From the NCBI GenBank assembly GCA_045807125.1, contig JBJMHZ010000009.1, positions 1 to 64,000 on the forward strand: 64,000 bases of DNA, read 5' to 3'. The notes below the pieces were generated by a model, which ran no database searches, was not told the DNA's origin, and saw only the letters and a list, made by a program, of their open reading frames with translations. Shown in pieces: positions 34,108 to 43,479 of this stretch. Positions within the stretch are counted from its first letter, which is position 1. The number at the start of each line of letters is the position of its first letter. The DNA is from JBJMHZ01 sp045807125. Lineage in GTDB: Bacteria > Actinomycetota > Actinomycetes > JAWWOL01. A program made the translations under genes and the position numbers.

Positions 34108-35562
34108 TCAGCCCTGCTCGAGCTCGCGCGCCCTGCGCTCGAGGTCGTCGACGCCGCCGCACATGAAGAACGCCTGCTCCGGAAGATGGTCGAACTCGCC
34201 CTCGGTCAGCGCCTTGAACGCCTCGATCGTCTCCTTCACCGGCACGAACGAGCCCTCGAGGCCGGTGAACGCCTTGGCGACGAACGTGTTCTGCGACAGG
34301 AACCGCTCGATGCGCCTGGCCCGGCCGACGAGGATGCGGTCCTCCTCGGAGAGCTCGTCGATGCCGAGGATGGCGATGATGTCCTGGAGGTCCTTGTAGC
34401 GCTGGAGGATCTCCTTGACCCGCTGGGCGACCCGGTAGTGCTCGTCGCCGACGTAGCGCGGGTCGAGGATGCGGCTGGTCGAGTCGAGCGGGTCGACGGC
34501 CGGGTAGATGCCCTTCTCCGAGATCGGCCTCGACAGCACCGTCGTGGCGTCGAGGTGGGCGAACGTGGTGTGCGGGGCTGGGTCGGTGATGTCGTCGGCC
34601 GGCACGTAGATCGCCTGCATCGAGGTGATCGAGTGGCCGCGGGTCGACGTGATCCGCTCCTGCAGCTCGCCCATCTCGTCGGCGAGGGTGGGCTGGTAGC
34701 CGACCGCGCTCGGCATGCGCCCGAGCAGCGTCGAGACCTCCGAGCCGGCCTGGGTGAACCGGAAGATGTTGTCGATGAACAGCAGCACGTCCTGCTGCTT
34801 CTCGTCGCGGAAGTACTCGGCCATCGTGAGCGCGGCGAGGGCGACCCGCAGCCGGGTGCCGGGCGGCTCGTCCATCTGCCCGAAGACCAGCGCGGTCTTG
34901 TTGATGACGCCGGTCTCGGTCATCTCCAGGATGAGGTCGTTGCCCTCGCGGGTGCGCTCGCCCACGCCGGCGAACACCGACACGCCACCGAAGTTCTCGG
35001 CGACGCGGTAGATCATCTCCTGGATCAGCACGGTCTTGCCGACCCCGGCGCCGCCGAACAGGCCGATCTTGCCGCCGCTGACGTAGGGCGTCAGCAGGTC
35101 GAGGACCTTGATGCCGGTCTCGAACATCTCGGTCTTCGCCTCGAGCTGGTCGTACGGCGGCGACGACCGGTGGATCGGCCAGCGCTCGGTGACCTGCAGG
35201 TCGCTCGCCTTCACGTCGAGCGGCTCGCCCAGCACGTTGAAGACGTGGCCGAGCGCCACGTCGCCGACCGGCACCGAGATGGCCGAGCCGGTGTCGACGA
35301 CCGGCGCGCCGCGCACGAGGCCGTCGGTCGGCTGGAGCGCGATCGCGCGCACCTGGTTGTCGCCGATGTGCTGCGCGACCTCCAGGGTGAGCGTGCGGGT
35401 CTCGCCGCCGAGCGTGCGCTCGACCTGGAGCGCGTTGAAGATCTCCGGCATCTCGTCGGGAGCGAACTCGACGTCGACGACCGGGCCGATGACGCGGACG
35501 ATCCGGCCCACGCCCTTGCCGGCCTGGGCGTCCGCGGCAGCTGTGTCGATGGTGGCGGTCAT
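34108..35562 (-). CDS. atpD: ATP synthase beta subunit
   Basis: Catalytic subunit of F1. 484 residues. Nucleotide-binding P-loop GGAGVGKT, catalytic Glu in GERTREGND, Walker B LLFIDNIFRFTQ, and the DELSEED loop as IDELSEED. Start at 35562 precedes the gene by seven bases after the gamma stop. Conventional in all respects. Confidence 0.98.
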   Translation of the reverse strand: MTATIDTAAADAQAGKGVGRIVRVIGPVVDVEFAPDEMPEIFNALQVERTLGGETRTLTLEVAQHIGDNQVRAIALQPTDGLVRGAPVVDTGSAISVPVGDVALGHVFNVLGEPLDVKASDLQVTERWPIHRSSPPYDQLEAKTEMFETGIKVLDLLTPYVSGGKIGLFGGAGVGKTVLIQEMIYRVAENFGGVSVFAGVGERTREGNDLILEMTETGVINKTALVFGQMDEPPGTRLRVALAALTMAEYFRDEKQQDVLLFIDNIFRFTQAGSEVSTLLGRMPSAVGYQPTLADEMGELQERITSTRGHSITSMQAIYVPADDITDPAPHTTFAHLDATTVLSRPISEKGIYPAVDPLDSTSRILDPRYVGDEHYRVAQRVKEILQRYKDLQDIIAILGIDELSEEDRILVGRARRIERFLSQNTFVAKAFTGLEGSFVPVKETIEAFKALTEGEFDHLPEQAFFMCGGVDDLERRARELEQG

Positions 35563-35569
35563 GCTTTCG

Positions 35570-36463
35570 TCACTCCCCTGGTGCGGACAGAGCCTCGGCG
35601 CCGCCCACGATCTCCATGATCTCTTGCGTGATCTCGGCCTGGCGCGCGGCGTTGGCCGCCCGCGTGTAGGACTTGATGAGCTCGTCGGCGTTGTCGGTCG
35701 CCGACTTCATCGCCCGCCGCCTCGCGGCGGACTCCGACGCGGCCGACTGGAGCAGCGCGTTGTAGATGCGGCTCTCGACGTAGCGCGGGAGCAGCGCGTC
35801 GAGCACGCCCTCGGCCGACGGCTCGAACTCGTACTCGGGCAGCAGGCGCTGCTCGACCTCGCGCTCCTCGACCACCAGCGGCAGCATCCGCACCGCCCTG
35901 GCCTCCTGCGACACCGCCGACACGAAGTGGGTGTAGACGAGGTGGATCTCGTCGACGCCGCCCTCGGCCGAGCCCTTGACGAAGGCGTCGATCAGCGTGT
36001 CGGCGGCCTGCTTGGCGTCGGAGTACTGCGGCTGCTCGGAGAAGCCGGTCCACTGCGCGCCCATCTCCCGGTTGCGGAACCGGTAGTAGGCGACGCCCTT
36101 GCGGCCGATGACGTAGGGCACCGGCTGCTTGCCCTCGTCGCGCAGCCGCACCATGAGCTGCTCCGCGGTGCGCAGCGCGTTGGCGCTGTAGCCGCCGGCG
36201 AGGCCGCGATCGCTGGTGATGACGAGCACGGCGACCCGGCCGGGGTCGGCCCGCTCGGTGGTGAGGATGTGGTCGGTGGACGAGCTGCTGGCGACGATCG
36301 TCACCGTCTCGGTGATCGCCTGGGCGTACGGCGTCGACGCCGCGACCCGCTGCTGCGCCTTGACGATGCGCGAGGCGGCGATCAGCTCCATGGCGCGGGT
36401 GATCTTCTTCGTCGCCTGCACCGACCGGATGCGGCGCCGGTAGACCCGCAGTTGGGCACCCAT
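35570..36463 (-). CDS. atpG: ATP synthase gamma subunit
   Basis: Rotor shaft of F1. 297 residues starting MGAQLRVYRRRIRSVQATKKITRAMELIAASRI-like (typical N-terminus) and ending in the helix with RMMAMKSATDNADE-type sequence (RAMKSATDNADELIKSY). The inserted segment around residues 195-215 is slightly longer than in E. coli, as in other actinobacteria, where a gamma loop can affect latency. Confidence 0.97.
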   Translation of the reverse strand: MGAQLRVYRRRIRSVQATKKITRAMELIAASRIVKAQQRVAASTPYAQAITETVTIVASSSSTDHILTTERADPGRVAVLVITSDRGLAGGYSANALRTAEQLMVRLRDEGKQPVPYVIGRKGVAYYRFRNREMGAQWTGFSEQPQYSDAKQAADTLIDAFVKGSAEGGVDEIHLVYTHFVSAVSQEARAVRMLPLVVEEREVEQRLLPEYEFEPSAEGVLDALLPRYVESRIYNALLQSAASESAARRRAMKSATDNADELIKSYTRAANAARQAEITQEIMEIVGGAEALSAPGE

Positions 36464-36509
36464 CAGTCAGCTCCTCGCCGCACCGGCCTGCTCCTGCGCT
36501 CGCTCATCA

Positions 36510-38177
36510 TCACCCGCCGGCCGAGTGCGCGCCCGTCGCCTCGGGCGCCGGACGGTGGCGGACGACGGCCTCGCGGCCCTCGTTCTCGAGGGCGCTCTCC
36601 GGCGCCTCGTTGACCTCGACCGGCTGGTCGCCGCTCGGTGCGAAGGTCCGCTTGAAGTGCTCGATCGCCTCCTTCAGGCCCTCGACCGTCTCGTCCTCGA
36701 GCTTGCCCGACTCGAGGATCCCGGCGTAGATGCCCGGCCGCTCGGTGCCGAGGTAGTCGAGGAACTCGCTCTCGAAGCGGCGGATGTCCTCGACCGGGAT
36801 GTCGTCGAGAGCGCCGGTGGTGCCGGCCCAGATCGAGACCACCTCGCGCTCGACCGGGAACGGCGAGTACTGCGGCTGCTTCAGCAGCTCCACCAGCCGG
36901 GCGCCGCGCTCGAGCTGGGACTTCGAGGCCTTGTCGAGGTCGGAGCCGAAGGCGGCGAACGCCTCGAGCTCGCGGTACTGCGCCAGGTCGAGGCGCAGCC
37001 GGCCGGCCACCGTGCGCAGCGCGCGGACCTGCGCGGCGCCGCCCACCCGGGAGACCGAGATGCCCACGTTGATGGCGGGGCGCACGCCGGAGTTGAACAG
37101 GTCGGTCTCGAGGAAGATCTGCCCGTCAGTGATGGAGATGACGTTGGTCGGGATGTAGGCCGACACGTCGTTGCCCTTGGTCTCGATGATGGGCAGGCCG
37201 GTGAGCGAGCCGCCGCCGAGCTCCTCGGAGAGCTTCGCGCAGCGCTCCAGCAGCCGCGAGTGCAGGTAGAACACGTCGCCCGGGTAGGCCTCGCGGCCGG
37301 CCGGCCGGCGCAGCAGCAGCGAGATGTTGCGGTAGGCCTCGGCCTGCTTGGTGAGGTCGTCGAAGACGATCAGCGCGTGCTGGCCCTCGTACATCCAGTG
37401 CTGGCCGATGGCCGAGCCGGCGTACGGCGCGATGTACTTGAACGCCGCGGGGAACGACGCCGGCGCGCTGACGACGGTGGTGTACTCCATCGCGCCGGCG
37501 TCCTCGAGCGCCCCGACCACCTGGCGCACGGTGGAGCCCTTCTGGCCGATGGCGACGTAGATGCACTTGACCTGCTTCTTCGGGTCGCCGGAGGCCCAGT
37601 TCTCGCGCTGGTTGATGATCGCGTCGAGGGCGACGGCGGTCTTGCCGGTCTGCCGGTCGCCGATGATGAGCTGGCGCTGGCCGCGGCCGATCGCGGTCAT
37701 CGCGTCGATGGCCTTGACGCCGGTCTGCAGGGGCTCCTTCACCGGCTGGCGCTGCACCACCGACGGCGCCTGCAGCTCCAGCGCCCTGCGCTCGGTCGCC
37801 TCGATCTCGCCCTTGCCGTCGATCGGCCGGCCGAGGGGGTCGACGACGCGCCCGAGGAAGCCGTCGCCGACGGGGATGGAGAGGACCTCGCCGGTGCGCC
37901 TGACCTCCTGGCCCTCCTCGATGTGCTGGGCGTCGCCGAGGATGACGCAGCCGATCTCGCGGGCGTCGAGGTTGAGCGCGATGCCCAGCACGCCGCCGCC
38001 GAAGTCGAGCAGCTCGTTGGTCATGGTGGAGTGCAGGCCCTCGACGCGGGCGATGCCGTCACCGGTCTCGATGACCCGGCCGACCTCGGCGCGCTCGGCC
38101 TCCTGCGGCTCGTAGCTGGTCACGAAGCGCTCCAGCGCGGCCCGGATCTCCTCCGGACGGATCGAAAGCTCCGTCAT
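36510..38177 (-). CDS. atpA: ATP synthase alpha subunit
   Basis: Non-catalytic nucleotide-binding subunit of F1. 555 residues from the ATG at 38177. P-loop GDRQTGKT, the arginine finger motif VGISVSRVGG, and VYAGILESGK near the C-terminus. A C-terminal extension of about 40 residues (SALENEGREAVVRHRPAPEATGA-type sequence) is present, similar to actinobacterial alpha subunits; in mycobacteria the alpha C-terminal extension suppresses ATP hydrolysis, which may be true here. Confidence 0.98.
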   Translation of the reverse strand: MTELSIRPEEIRAALERFVTSYEPQEAERAEVGRVIETGDGIARVEGLHSTMTNELLDFGGGVLGIALNLDAREIGCVILGDAQHIEEGQEVRRTGEVLSIPVGDGFLGRVVDPLGRPIDGKGEIEATERRALELQAPSVVQRQPVKEPLQTGVKAIDAMTAIGRGQRQLIIGDRQTGKTAVALDAIINQRENWASGDPKKQVKCIYVAIGQKGSTVRQVVGALEDAGAMEYTTVVSAPASFPAAFKYIAPYAGSAIGQHWMYEGQHALIVFDDLTKQAEAYRNISLLLRRPAGREAYPGDVFYLHSRLLERCAKLSEELGGGSLTGLPIIETKGNDVSAYIPTNVISITDGQIFLETDLFNSGVRPAINVGISVSRVGGAAQVRALRTVAGRLRLDLAQYRELEAFAAFGSDLDKASKSQLERGARLVELLKQPQYSPFPVEREVVSIWAGTTGALDDIPVEDIRRFESEFLDYLGTERPGIYAGILESGKLEDETVEGLKEAIEHFKRTFAPSGDQPVEVNEAPESALENEGREAVVRHRPAPEATGAHSAGG

Positions 38178-38202
38178 GTCAGTCCTGCTCTCCTGATACG
38201 GA

Positions 38203-39024
38203 TCAGCCGCCGGCAACGTGCCGGCGAGCCTCGGCGATGCGGTGGGCGATGGAGCCGTCGAACAGCTCGTCCCCGACCCGGACGGCGATGCCGCCGACGA
38301 GGTCGCGGTCGATCTCGACGTTGACGTGCACGGGGTGGCCGAGCTGCCGCTCGAGCGCGCCGGCCAGGCGCTGCAGCTGCTCGTCGGTGAGCGGTACGAC
38401 GGTGCGCACCCGTGCGACGAGCCGGTCGCGGCGGGCCGCGGCGAGGCGGGCGTACTCCTCGAGGCCGCGGTCGAGCGTGCGGCCTCGCGGGTGCAGCACC
38501 AGCTCGCGGACCAGGGCCGCCGTCGCGGGCAGCACCCTCGGCGCGACCAGCGCGTCGAGCAGCGCGGTCGTCCGCTCGGCCGGCAGGGCCGGATCGGTCA
38601 GCGCGGCCCGCAGTGCCGGCTCGCGGTCGACGATGCGGCCGAACCGGAACAGCTCGTCCTCGAGGTCGTCGAGCGAGCCCTGCCGCTCGGCGAGGATGAA
38701 CAGCGCCTGCGTGGCGAGATCATCGATCGCATCGACCGCGTCCCTCGCCGTCGACCACGACGAGCGGGTGACGAGGTCGAGCACCTCCGCGGTCTGGTCG
38801 CTGACCTTCCCGGCGAGCAGCGCCGACAGCAGGCCGGCGCGCTGGTCGGGGGGCAGGCCGGGGTCGGTGACCGCCCGCCGCAGCCGCAGCTGGTCGTCGA
38901 GCAGGTGCACGACCATGAGCAGCTCGCTCGCGACGCGCTCCACCGTCGCGTCGTCGGCGGACCCGACGAGCCGGCCGAGGTGGGCCCGCGCATCGGAGAG
39001 GGACTGGCGACCGACCCCCCGCAT
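38203..39024 (-). CDS. atpH: ATP synthase delta subunit
   Basis: Peripheral-stalk subunit connecting F1 to b. 273 residues, in the size range of actinobacterial delta. The OSCP fold is visible: LMVVHLLDDQLRLRRAVTDP, SLDDLEDELFRFGRIV, and the C-terminal strand region HPVHVNVEIDRDLVGGIAVRVGD. Its ATG overlaps the b-subunit stop by one base (TGATG). Confidence 0.94.
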   Translation of the reverse strand: MRGVGRQSLSDARAHLGRLVGSADDATVERVASELLMVVHLLDDQLRLRRAVTDPGLPPDQRAGLLSALLAGKVSDQTAEVLDLVTRSSWSTARDAVDAIDDLATQALFILAERQGSLDDLEDELFRFGRIVDREPALRAALTDPALPAERTTALLDALVAPRVLPATAALVRELVLHPRGRTLDRGLEEYARLAAARRDRLVARVRTVVPLTDEQLQRLAGALERQLGHPVHVNVEIDRDLVGGIAVRVGDELFDGSIAHRIAEARRHVAGG

Positions 39025-39587
39025 CAGGGCACTTCCTGCGCGGCGGGCTGCTGCGCGCGGGGCTCGCCGGCGGCGGGCTGCTGCTCGAGGTCGGCCAGGA
39101 ACCGGTCGATGACCCGCCGCTGGCGCTCGTCGTCGGTGAGCGACTCGCCGACGATGCGCTCGGACAGGTCGACGGCGAGCCGGCCGATCTCGCTGCGCAG
39201 CTGGGCCACCACCTGCTCGCGCTGGGCCGCGAGCTGCTCCTCGCCCCTGCGGCGGATCCGATCGGCCTCCTCCTGCGCCTTCTCGTGCAGCTCCGCGATG
39301 ATGTGCTGGCCCTCGGCACGGGCCTCCTCGCGGATACGGTTGGACTCCGCGCGCGTCTGGTCGATCAGCGCGCGGTACTCGCGCTCGGCCTTGGTCAGCC
39401 GGTCGCGCGCCTCCTGGCCCTCCTCGAGCTGGCGGCGGATGGTCTCCTGCCGATCGCTCATGGCCTTGGAGACGTACGGCCAAGCGTACCTGCCGAGGAT
39501 CCACAGGATGATGAGGAAGGCGATCAGCTCGGCGATGAACGTCCCGTTGGGGATGAGGAAGTTGTTCGCCGCGAGGATGACGGGCAT
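39024..39587 (-). CDS. atpF: ATP synthase b subunit
   Basis: Peripheral-stalk dimer in the membrane. 187 residues from the ATG at 39587, which begins 7 bases after the c-subunit stop. One N-terminal helix (about 13-35, TFIAELIAFLIILWILGRYAW) and a long charged coiled coil (RDRLTKAEREYRALIDQTRA and following). The C-terminal 15 residues are a Gln/Pro/Ala-rich tail. Confidence 0.95.
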   Translation of the reverse strand: MPVILAANNFLIPNGTFIAELIAFLIILWILGRYAWPYVSKAMSDRQETIRRQLEEGQEARDRLTKAEREYRALIDQTRAESNRIREEARAEGQHIIAELHEKAQEEADRIRRRGEEQLAAQREQVVAQLRSEIGRLAVDLSERIVGESLTDDERQRRVIDRFLADLEQQPAAGEPRAQQPAAQEVP

Positions 39588-39594
39588 GGACTGA

Positions 39595-39852
39595 CTACTT
39601 CCCGAGAACGAAGACGAACAGCGCCATGAAGGCAAGATTGATGAAGTACATGGCCTCGACGAGGCCGACGGTGAGGAAGAAGATCGTGGTGAGCCGGCCC
39701 TGCGCCTCCGGCTGACGGGCGACGCTCGAGATCAGGTTCCCACCGGCCACGCCGTCACCGATGGCGGCGCCGACGGCACCCCCGCCGAGCGCGAGGCCAC
39801 CACCGACGAAGGCGCCGGCGGTCTTGATCGCCGAAGTGTAGTCAGTTGCCAA
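39595..39852 (-). CDS. atpE: ATP synthase c subunit
   Basis: Membrane rotor ring subunit, 85 residues with two helices. The TTG at 39852 is the start (GAGGAG seven bases upstream), a rare start choice. The ion-carrying carboxylate is Glu66 in VGLVEAMYF. The VGAAIGDG and ARQPEAQG loop are standard for a proton-type ring. The bedaquiline-contact region near Glu66 has no mycobacterium-specific features that I can judge. Confidence 0.97.
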   Translation of the reverse strand: MATDYTSAIKTAGAFVGGGLALGGGAVGAAIGDGVAGGNLISSVARQPEAQGRLTTIFFLTVGLVEAMYFINLAFMALFVFVLGK

Positions 39853-39934
39853 CTCTGTCTCCTCGAATCGGGGCTCCGACCGGCGGAACCTCGGAATGTG
39901 CGTCGGACGTGCGCTCGACGGGACGGGGATCGGG

Positions 39935-40714
39935 CTACACGGGTTGTTCCACCGAGGGGTCGGCCGGCCGGCCCAGGACGGCCTCGTCCTGCTGCTCGAT
40001 CGTTGCCACGCTCTCGAAGTAGAGGATCGTCAGCAGGGCGAAGATGAAGGCCTGGATGACGCCGATGAACATGTCGAACAGCTTCCAGGCGATGTTCGGC
40101 AGCCACAGCATGTAGGCGGGGAACAGGCCGATCATCGCGATCATGATGCCGCCGGAGAAGATGTTGCCGAACAACCGCAGGGCGAGGGTGAGCGGCTTGA
40201 TCAGCTCCTGCAGGAAGTGCAGGGGCACGAGCAGCTTCGGCCCGTGGGTGAACGTCTTCAGGTAACCGCCGATGCCCTTGCGCCGGACGCCGGTCACGTG
40301 CACCAGCACGATGACGAGGATCGCCATCGCGTACGTGAGGTTGACGTCGGCCGTCGGTGCGTGCACGTGCTCGCCGAGCGGGATCAGCTCGAGCCAGTTG
40401 GCGAGCAGGATGAAGAAGAACAGCGTCACCGCGAGCGGGACGACGAACGGCGCCGTGTTGCCGATCGTCTGCTTCACCTGCTGGTCGACGTAGTCGGTGA
40501 CGGTCTCGAACACCAGCTGCAGCTTGCCGGGCACGCCGGAGGTGATGCTGCGGCGCATCCACAGCGCGATGCCGATGAGGATCAGGCCGGCCGCGACGGT
40601 CGCCACGATCGTGTCGACGTTGAAGGTCAGGCCGAGGAACGTGACTTGGTCGTGCACGCCGACCTTGATGTCCTCGCCGATCGCCAGGACGGTGACGGGC
40701 GTCGTGCCGCTCAT
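39935..40714 (-). CDS. atpB: ATP synthase a subunit
   Basis: Stator proton channel, 259 residues. The essential Arg is in LALRLFGNIFSG on the fourth helix and QAFIFALLTILYF is on the last. Its ATG overlaps the atpI stop by 4 bp (ATGA). An 82-bp gap follows before atpE. Confidence 0.97.
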   Translation of the reverse strand: MSGTTPVTVLAIGEDIKVGVHDQVTFLGLTFNVDTIVATVAAGLILIGIALWMRRSITSGVPGKLQLVFETVTDYVDQQVKQTIGNTAPFVVPLAVTLFFFILLANWLELIPLGEHVHAPTADVNLTYAMAILVIVLVHVTGVRRKGIGGYLKTFTHGPKLLVPLHFLQELIKPLTLALRLFGNIFSGGIMIAMIGLFPAYMLWLPNIAWKLFDMFIGVIQAFIFALLTILYFESVATIEQQDEAVLGRPADPSVEQPV

Positions 40715-41121
40715 GCGCGTCGCACCCCGCGGTAGAGGTTGCCGAAGACGGAGCCGACCGACAGCAGCTGGAAGGCCGCCAGCCCGCCGAGCACCGCCAG
40801 CCCTTGCGGCCGGTAGACGAAGGCGATGGCCAGGGCGATCGCCGTGATGAGAGCGAGCCGCCGCAGCACCGAGGCTGCCATCCGGCCCTTGCTCGGGGTG
40901 CCGTCGGCCATCAGCTCGACGGCCGAGCGGGCGAGCAGGTGGTTGTTGTAGACGCCGAGCCCGAGGCCGAGGCAGAGCAGGATCCCCACGACGACGTGCC
41001 CGGTGACCGCCGCCACCAGCAGGCTCACCGCGCCCAGCACGAGCGCGACGACGAGCGCGCGCCGGTAGTTGCGCATGGCCCCCCGCATCGCGTACTGCGG
41101 GTTGATCGGTGATTCGGTCAT
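40711..41121 (-). CDS. atpI: ATP synthase assembly protein (AtpI family)
   Basis: Membrane protein encoded in front of atpB. 136 residues, four likely transmembrane helices (ALVVALVLGAVSLLVAAVTG, VVVGILLCLGLGLGVYNN, LALITAIALAIAFVYRP, VLGGLAAFQLLSVGSVFG). In other bacteria AtpI helps assembly of the c ring or ion supply; here function is by position and length only. It overlaps both neighbours by 4 bp. Confidence 0.85.
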   Translation of the reverse strand: MTESPINPQYAMRGAMRNYRRALVVALVLGAVSLLVAAVTGHVVVGILLCLGLGLGVYNNHLLARSAVELMADGTPSKGRMAASVLRRLALITAIALAIAFVYRPQGLAVLGGLAAFQLLSVGSVFGNLYRGVRRA

Positions 41122-41348
41122 GGGCCGAGGTACCTCTTCACTGTCGTGACGGTGGTCGCGATCGCGGCGGCGACGCCGAGCGCCAGGCCGACGAAGACGA
41201 AGACGTGGGGCGCCCCCGTCCGCTCGTCGAGCAACCAGCCGAGGCCGACGCCGATGGCGATGCAGGCCGCGCTCACCGTCGCGATGCCGGTGAGCGCGAG
41301 GAACATCGAAGCCGCGCTGCGCTCGCGCTGCTGATCAGGCTCTGCCAT
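41118..41348 (-). CDS. Small AtpZ-like membrane protein
   Basis: First gene of the atp operon. 76 residues with two transmembrane helices (FLALTGIATVSAACIAIGVG and HVFVFVGLALGVAAAIATTV), a pattern matching AtpZ/F0F1-ATPase-associated small proteins. GWLLDERTG between them is a typical motif. It overlaps atpI by 4 bp. Confidence 0.75.
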   Translation of the reverse strand: MAEPDQQRERSAASMFLALTGIATVSAACIAIGVGLGWLLDERTGAPHVFVFVGLALGVAAAIATTVTTVKRYLGP

Positions 41349-41425
41349 GGCGACTGCCCATCTGCCCAGCCGAGCGCCGCGGCGGGAGCCGCCGGTCGCA
41401 TCGGCGACCACGACCATCGACGACC

Positions 41426-41556
41426 TCACAAGCTCGGTAGACGCCTGACATGCCCGACCATTGATAGCGCACCCGCATCCGCACCGGTCAGGCGGGGCCA
41501 CCGGCCGGCCATCCGACACGCCTCGACCCCGCTCGTGAACGCTATCACAAGCTCGG
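41426..41556. repeat. 12-bp direct repeat in the atp promoter region
   Basis: TCACAAGCTCGG occurs at 41426-41437 and again at 41545-41556, 119 bp apart in the 251-bp gap between atpZ and wecA, which must contain the atp promoter on the minus strand. No convincing -35/-10 pair was fixed; one weak candidate has TATCAA as its -10 near 41463 (minus strand). Confidence 0.4.
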
Positions 41557-41599
41557 GCTTGCCCCGTTTTCGGCCGTTCCAGGCGGGATGCGCCAGCGG

Positions 41600-42724
41600 T
41601 CAGTGACTGCCGGGCCGGCGGGCGGCGCGCAGCCGCGGCACCGCGCTCGCGACGACGGCGACGACCGCCACGGCGGCCGCGATGGCGCCCACCTCGAGGG
41701 GGCCGCCGGTGATCGAGGCCGCGACGACGGCCGACCCGAGCAGCGCGGCCCAGAAGTACATGATCAGCACCGCCCTGGTGTGCGAGTGCCCGATGCGCAG
41801 CAACCGGTGGTGCAGGTGCAGGGTGTCGGGGCTGAACGGCGAGCGGCCGGCCCGCATGCGCCGCGCGACGGCGAGGGTGAGGTCGACGAACGGCACCGCG
41901 AGCACGGCGAACGGCAGGATCAGCGGCAGCAGCGCCGGCACCAGGTCGAGGTTGCGGATCGACAGCGGGTCCACCGAGCCGGTGAGGGTGATCGTGGACG
42001 TCCCGAGCAGCAGCCCGACCAGCATCGACCCGGAGTCGCCCATGAAGATCCGGGCCGGGTTGAAGTTGTGCGGCAGGAAGCCGAGGCAGCAGCCGGCGAG
42101 CAGCGCGGTGATGAGCGTCGGCGCCGAGAGCACCTGCAGGCCGCGCTGGGCGGAGAGCTGGTAGCTGTACGCGAAGAACGCGAGCGCCGCGATGGCGACC
42201 ACCCCGGCGGCCAGCCCGTCGAGGCCGTCGATGAAGTTGACCGCGTTGATCGTCAGCACGATGAACAGCACGGTGAGCGGGACGCCGTACTCCGGCCCGA
42301 GCGCCACCGCCGAGGGGTGGCCGCCGGCCGAGGGCAGCGGGATCCAGAGCAGCTGGACGCCGTTCAGCACCGCGACGCCCGCGGCCAGGATCTGGCCGGC
42401 CAGCTTGGTGAGCGCGTCGAGCTCCCACCGGTCGTCCAGCACGCCGAGCAGGCAGATGAGGGCACCGGCCAGCAGCACGGCCTGGGCCTGGTTGCTGGTC
42501 CTGATCACGGTCCGCAGGGCCGGCAGGTGGTTGGCCACGTGGAGCCCGGCGGCGAACCCCCCGAGCATCGCTACGCCGCCCCAGCGAGGGGTCGGGATCG
42601 TGTGGACGTCGCGGTCGCGCACCCGGGCCATCGCGCCGGCCGCGATCGCGAGGCGCCGGACGAGCGGAGTGAGCAGCAGGGTCACCGTGGCGGCGATGAT
42701 CAGCGTGAGCGCGTACTCGCGCAC
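41600..42724 (-). CDS. wecA: Undecaprenyl-phosphate GlcNAc-1-phosphate transferase (WecA/TagO family)
   Basis: Begins cell-wall polymer or arabinogalactan linkage synthesis by attaching GlcNAc-1-P to a polyprenyl phosphate. GTG at 42724 behind GGGAGGTG; 374 residues with about ten transmembrane helices. Motifs: HTIPTPRWGG, LGVLDDRWELDALTK, NFIDGLDGLAAG, FMGDSGSMLVG and HLHHRLL. Same neighbourhood as mycobacterial rfe/wecA (between sua5 and atp). It could equally be a teichoic acid TagO; the sequence does not separate them. Confidence 0.93.
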   Translation of the reverse strand: MREYALTLIIAATVTLLLTPLVRRLAIAAGAMARVRDRDVHTIPTPRWGGVAMLGGFAAGLHVANHLPALRTVIRTSNQAQAVLLAGALICLLGVLDDRWELDALTKLAGQILAAGVAVLNGVQLLWIPLPSAGGHPSAVALGPEYGVPLTVLFIVLTINAVNFIDGLDGLAAGVVAIAALAFFAYSYQLSAQRGLQVLSAPTLITALLAGCCLGFLPHNFNPARIFMGDSGSMLVGLLLGTSTITLTGSVDPLSIRNLDLVPALLPLILPFAVLAVPFVDLTLAVARRMRAGRSPFSPDTLHLHHRLLRIGHSHTRAVLIMYFWAALLGSAVVAASITGGPLEVGAIAAAVAVVAVVASAVPRLRAARRPGSH

Positions 42725-42840
42725 TCGATCACCTCCCGCGCCGGCCCCTGCTCCCCCGAGAGTCGATACTCCAGCATCGCCCTGGAGGGCCGCCGCGTCG
42801 ACACGCCCCGCCCGCCCCGGCCGCCTGCCCAGCCCCTGCG

Positions 42841-43479
42841 CTAACCGACCAGGGCCGGCACGACCTCGCGCAGCCGCTCGGGCGGCAGCGCGCCGGCCCG
42901 CAGCACCCGCGGGACGTCGCCGGTGCAGTCGACGATCGTGGACGGCACCGGCCCCTCGCACGGGCCGCCGTCGAGGTAGACGGCGACCGCGCCGCCGAGC
43001 TGCCGCTCGGCCTCCGCCGCGGTGGTCGCCGGCTCGGCGCCCGACCGGTTGGCGCTGGAGACCGCCATCGGGCCGGTCCGCTCGAGCAGCTCGAGGGCCA
43101 GCGGGTGCAGCGGCATGCGCACAGCGACCGTGCCACGGGTCTCGCCCAGGTCCCAGGCCAGCGACGGCGCATGGCGCACCACGATGGTGAGCGCGCCCGG
43201 CCAGAACGCGTCGACGAGCTCGTGAGCCGCCGGCGGGATGCGGCTCACCAGGCCGGCGAGGGTCTCGCGGCGGCCGATGAGCACCGGGCTGGGCATCGCC
43301 CGGCCGCGCCCCTTGGCGGCCAGCAGCGCGTCGACCGCGGCTGGGGAGAACGCGTCGGCGCCGATGCCGTACACCGTGTCGGTCGGCAGGACGACGAGCG
43401 ACCCGGCGCTCACCGCGGCCGCGGCGGCGTCGAGGCCGGCCGTCCGCTCGTCGGGGCTGGCGCAGTCGTAGCGGGTCAC
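42841..43479 (-). CDS. Threonylcarbamoyl-AMP synthase (Sua5/TsaC family)
   Basis: Makes threonylcarbamoyl-AMP for the t6A37 modification of ANN-decoding tRNAs. 212 residues from a GTG at 43479 that overlaps the prmC stop by 4 bp. Motifs: VLPTDTVYGIGADAF, KGRGRAMPSPVLIG, VAVRMPLHPLA and SSANRSG. Shorter than full Sua5, so without the extra C-terminal domain. Confidence 0.94.
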   Translation of the reverse strand: MTRYDCASPDERTAGLDAAAAAVSAGSLVVLPTDTVYGIGADAFSPAAVDALLAAKGRGRAMPSPVLIGRRETLAGLVSRIPPAAHELVDAFWPGALTIVVRHAPSLAWDLGETRGTVAVRMPLHPLALELLERTGPMAVSSANRSGAEPATTAAEAERQLGGAVAVYLDGGPCEGPVPSTIVDCTGDVPRVLRAGALPPERLREVVPALVG

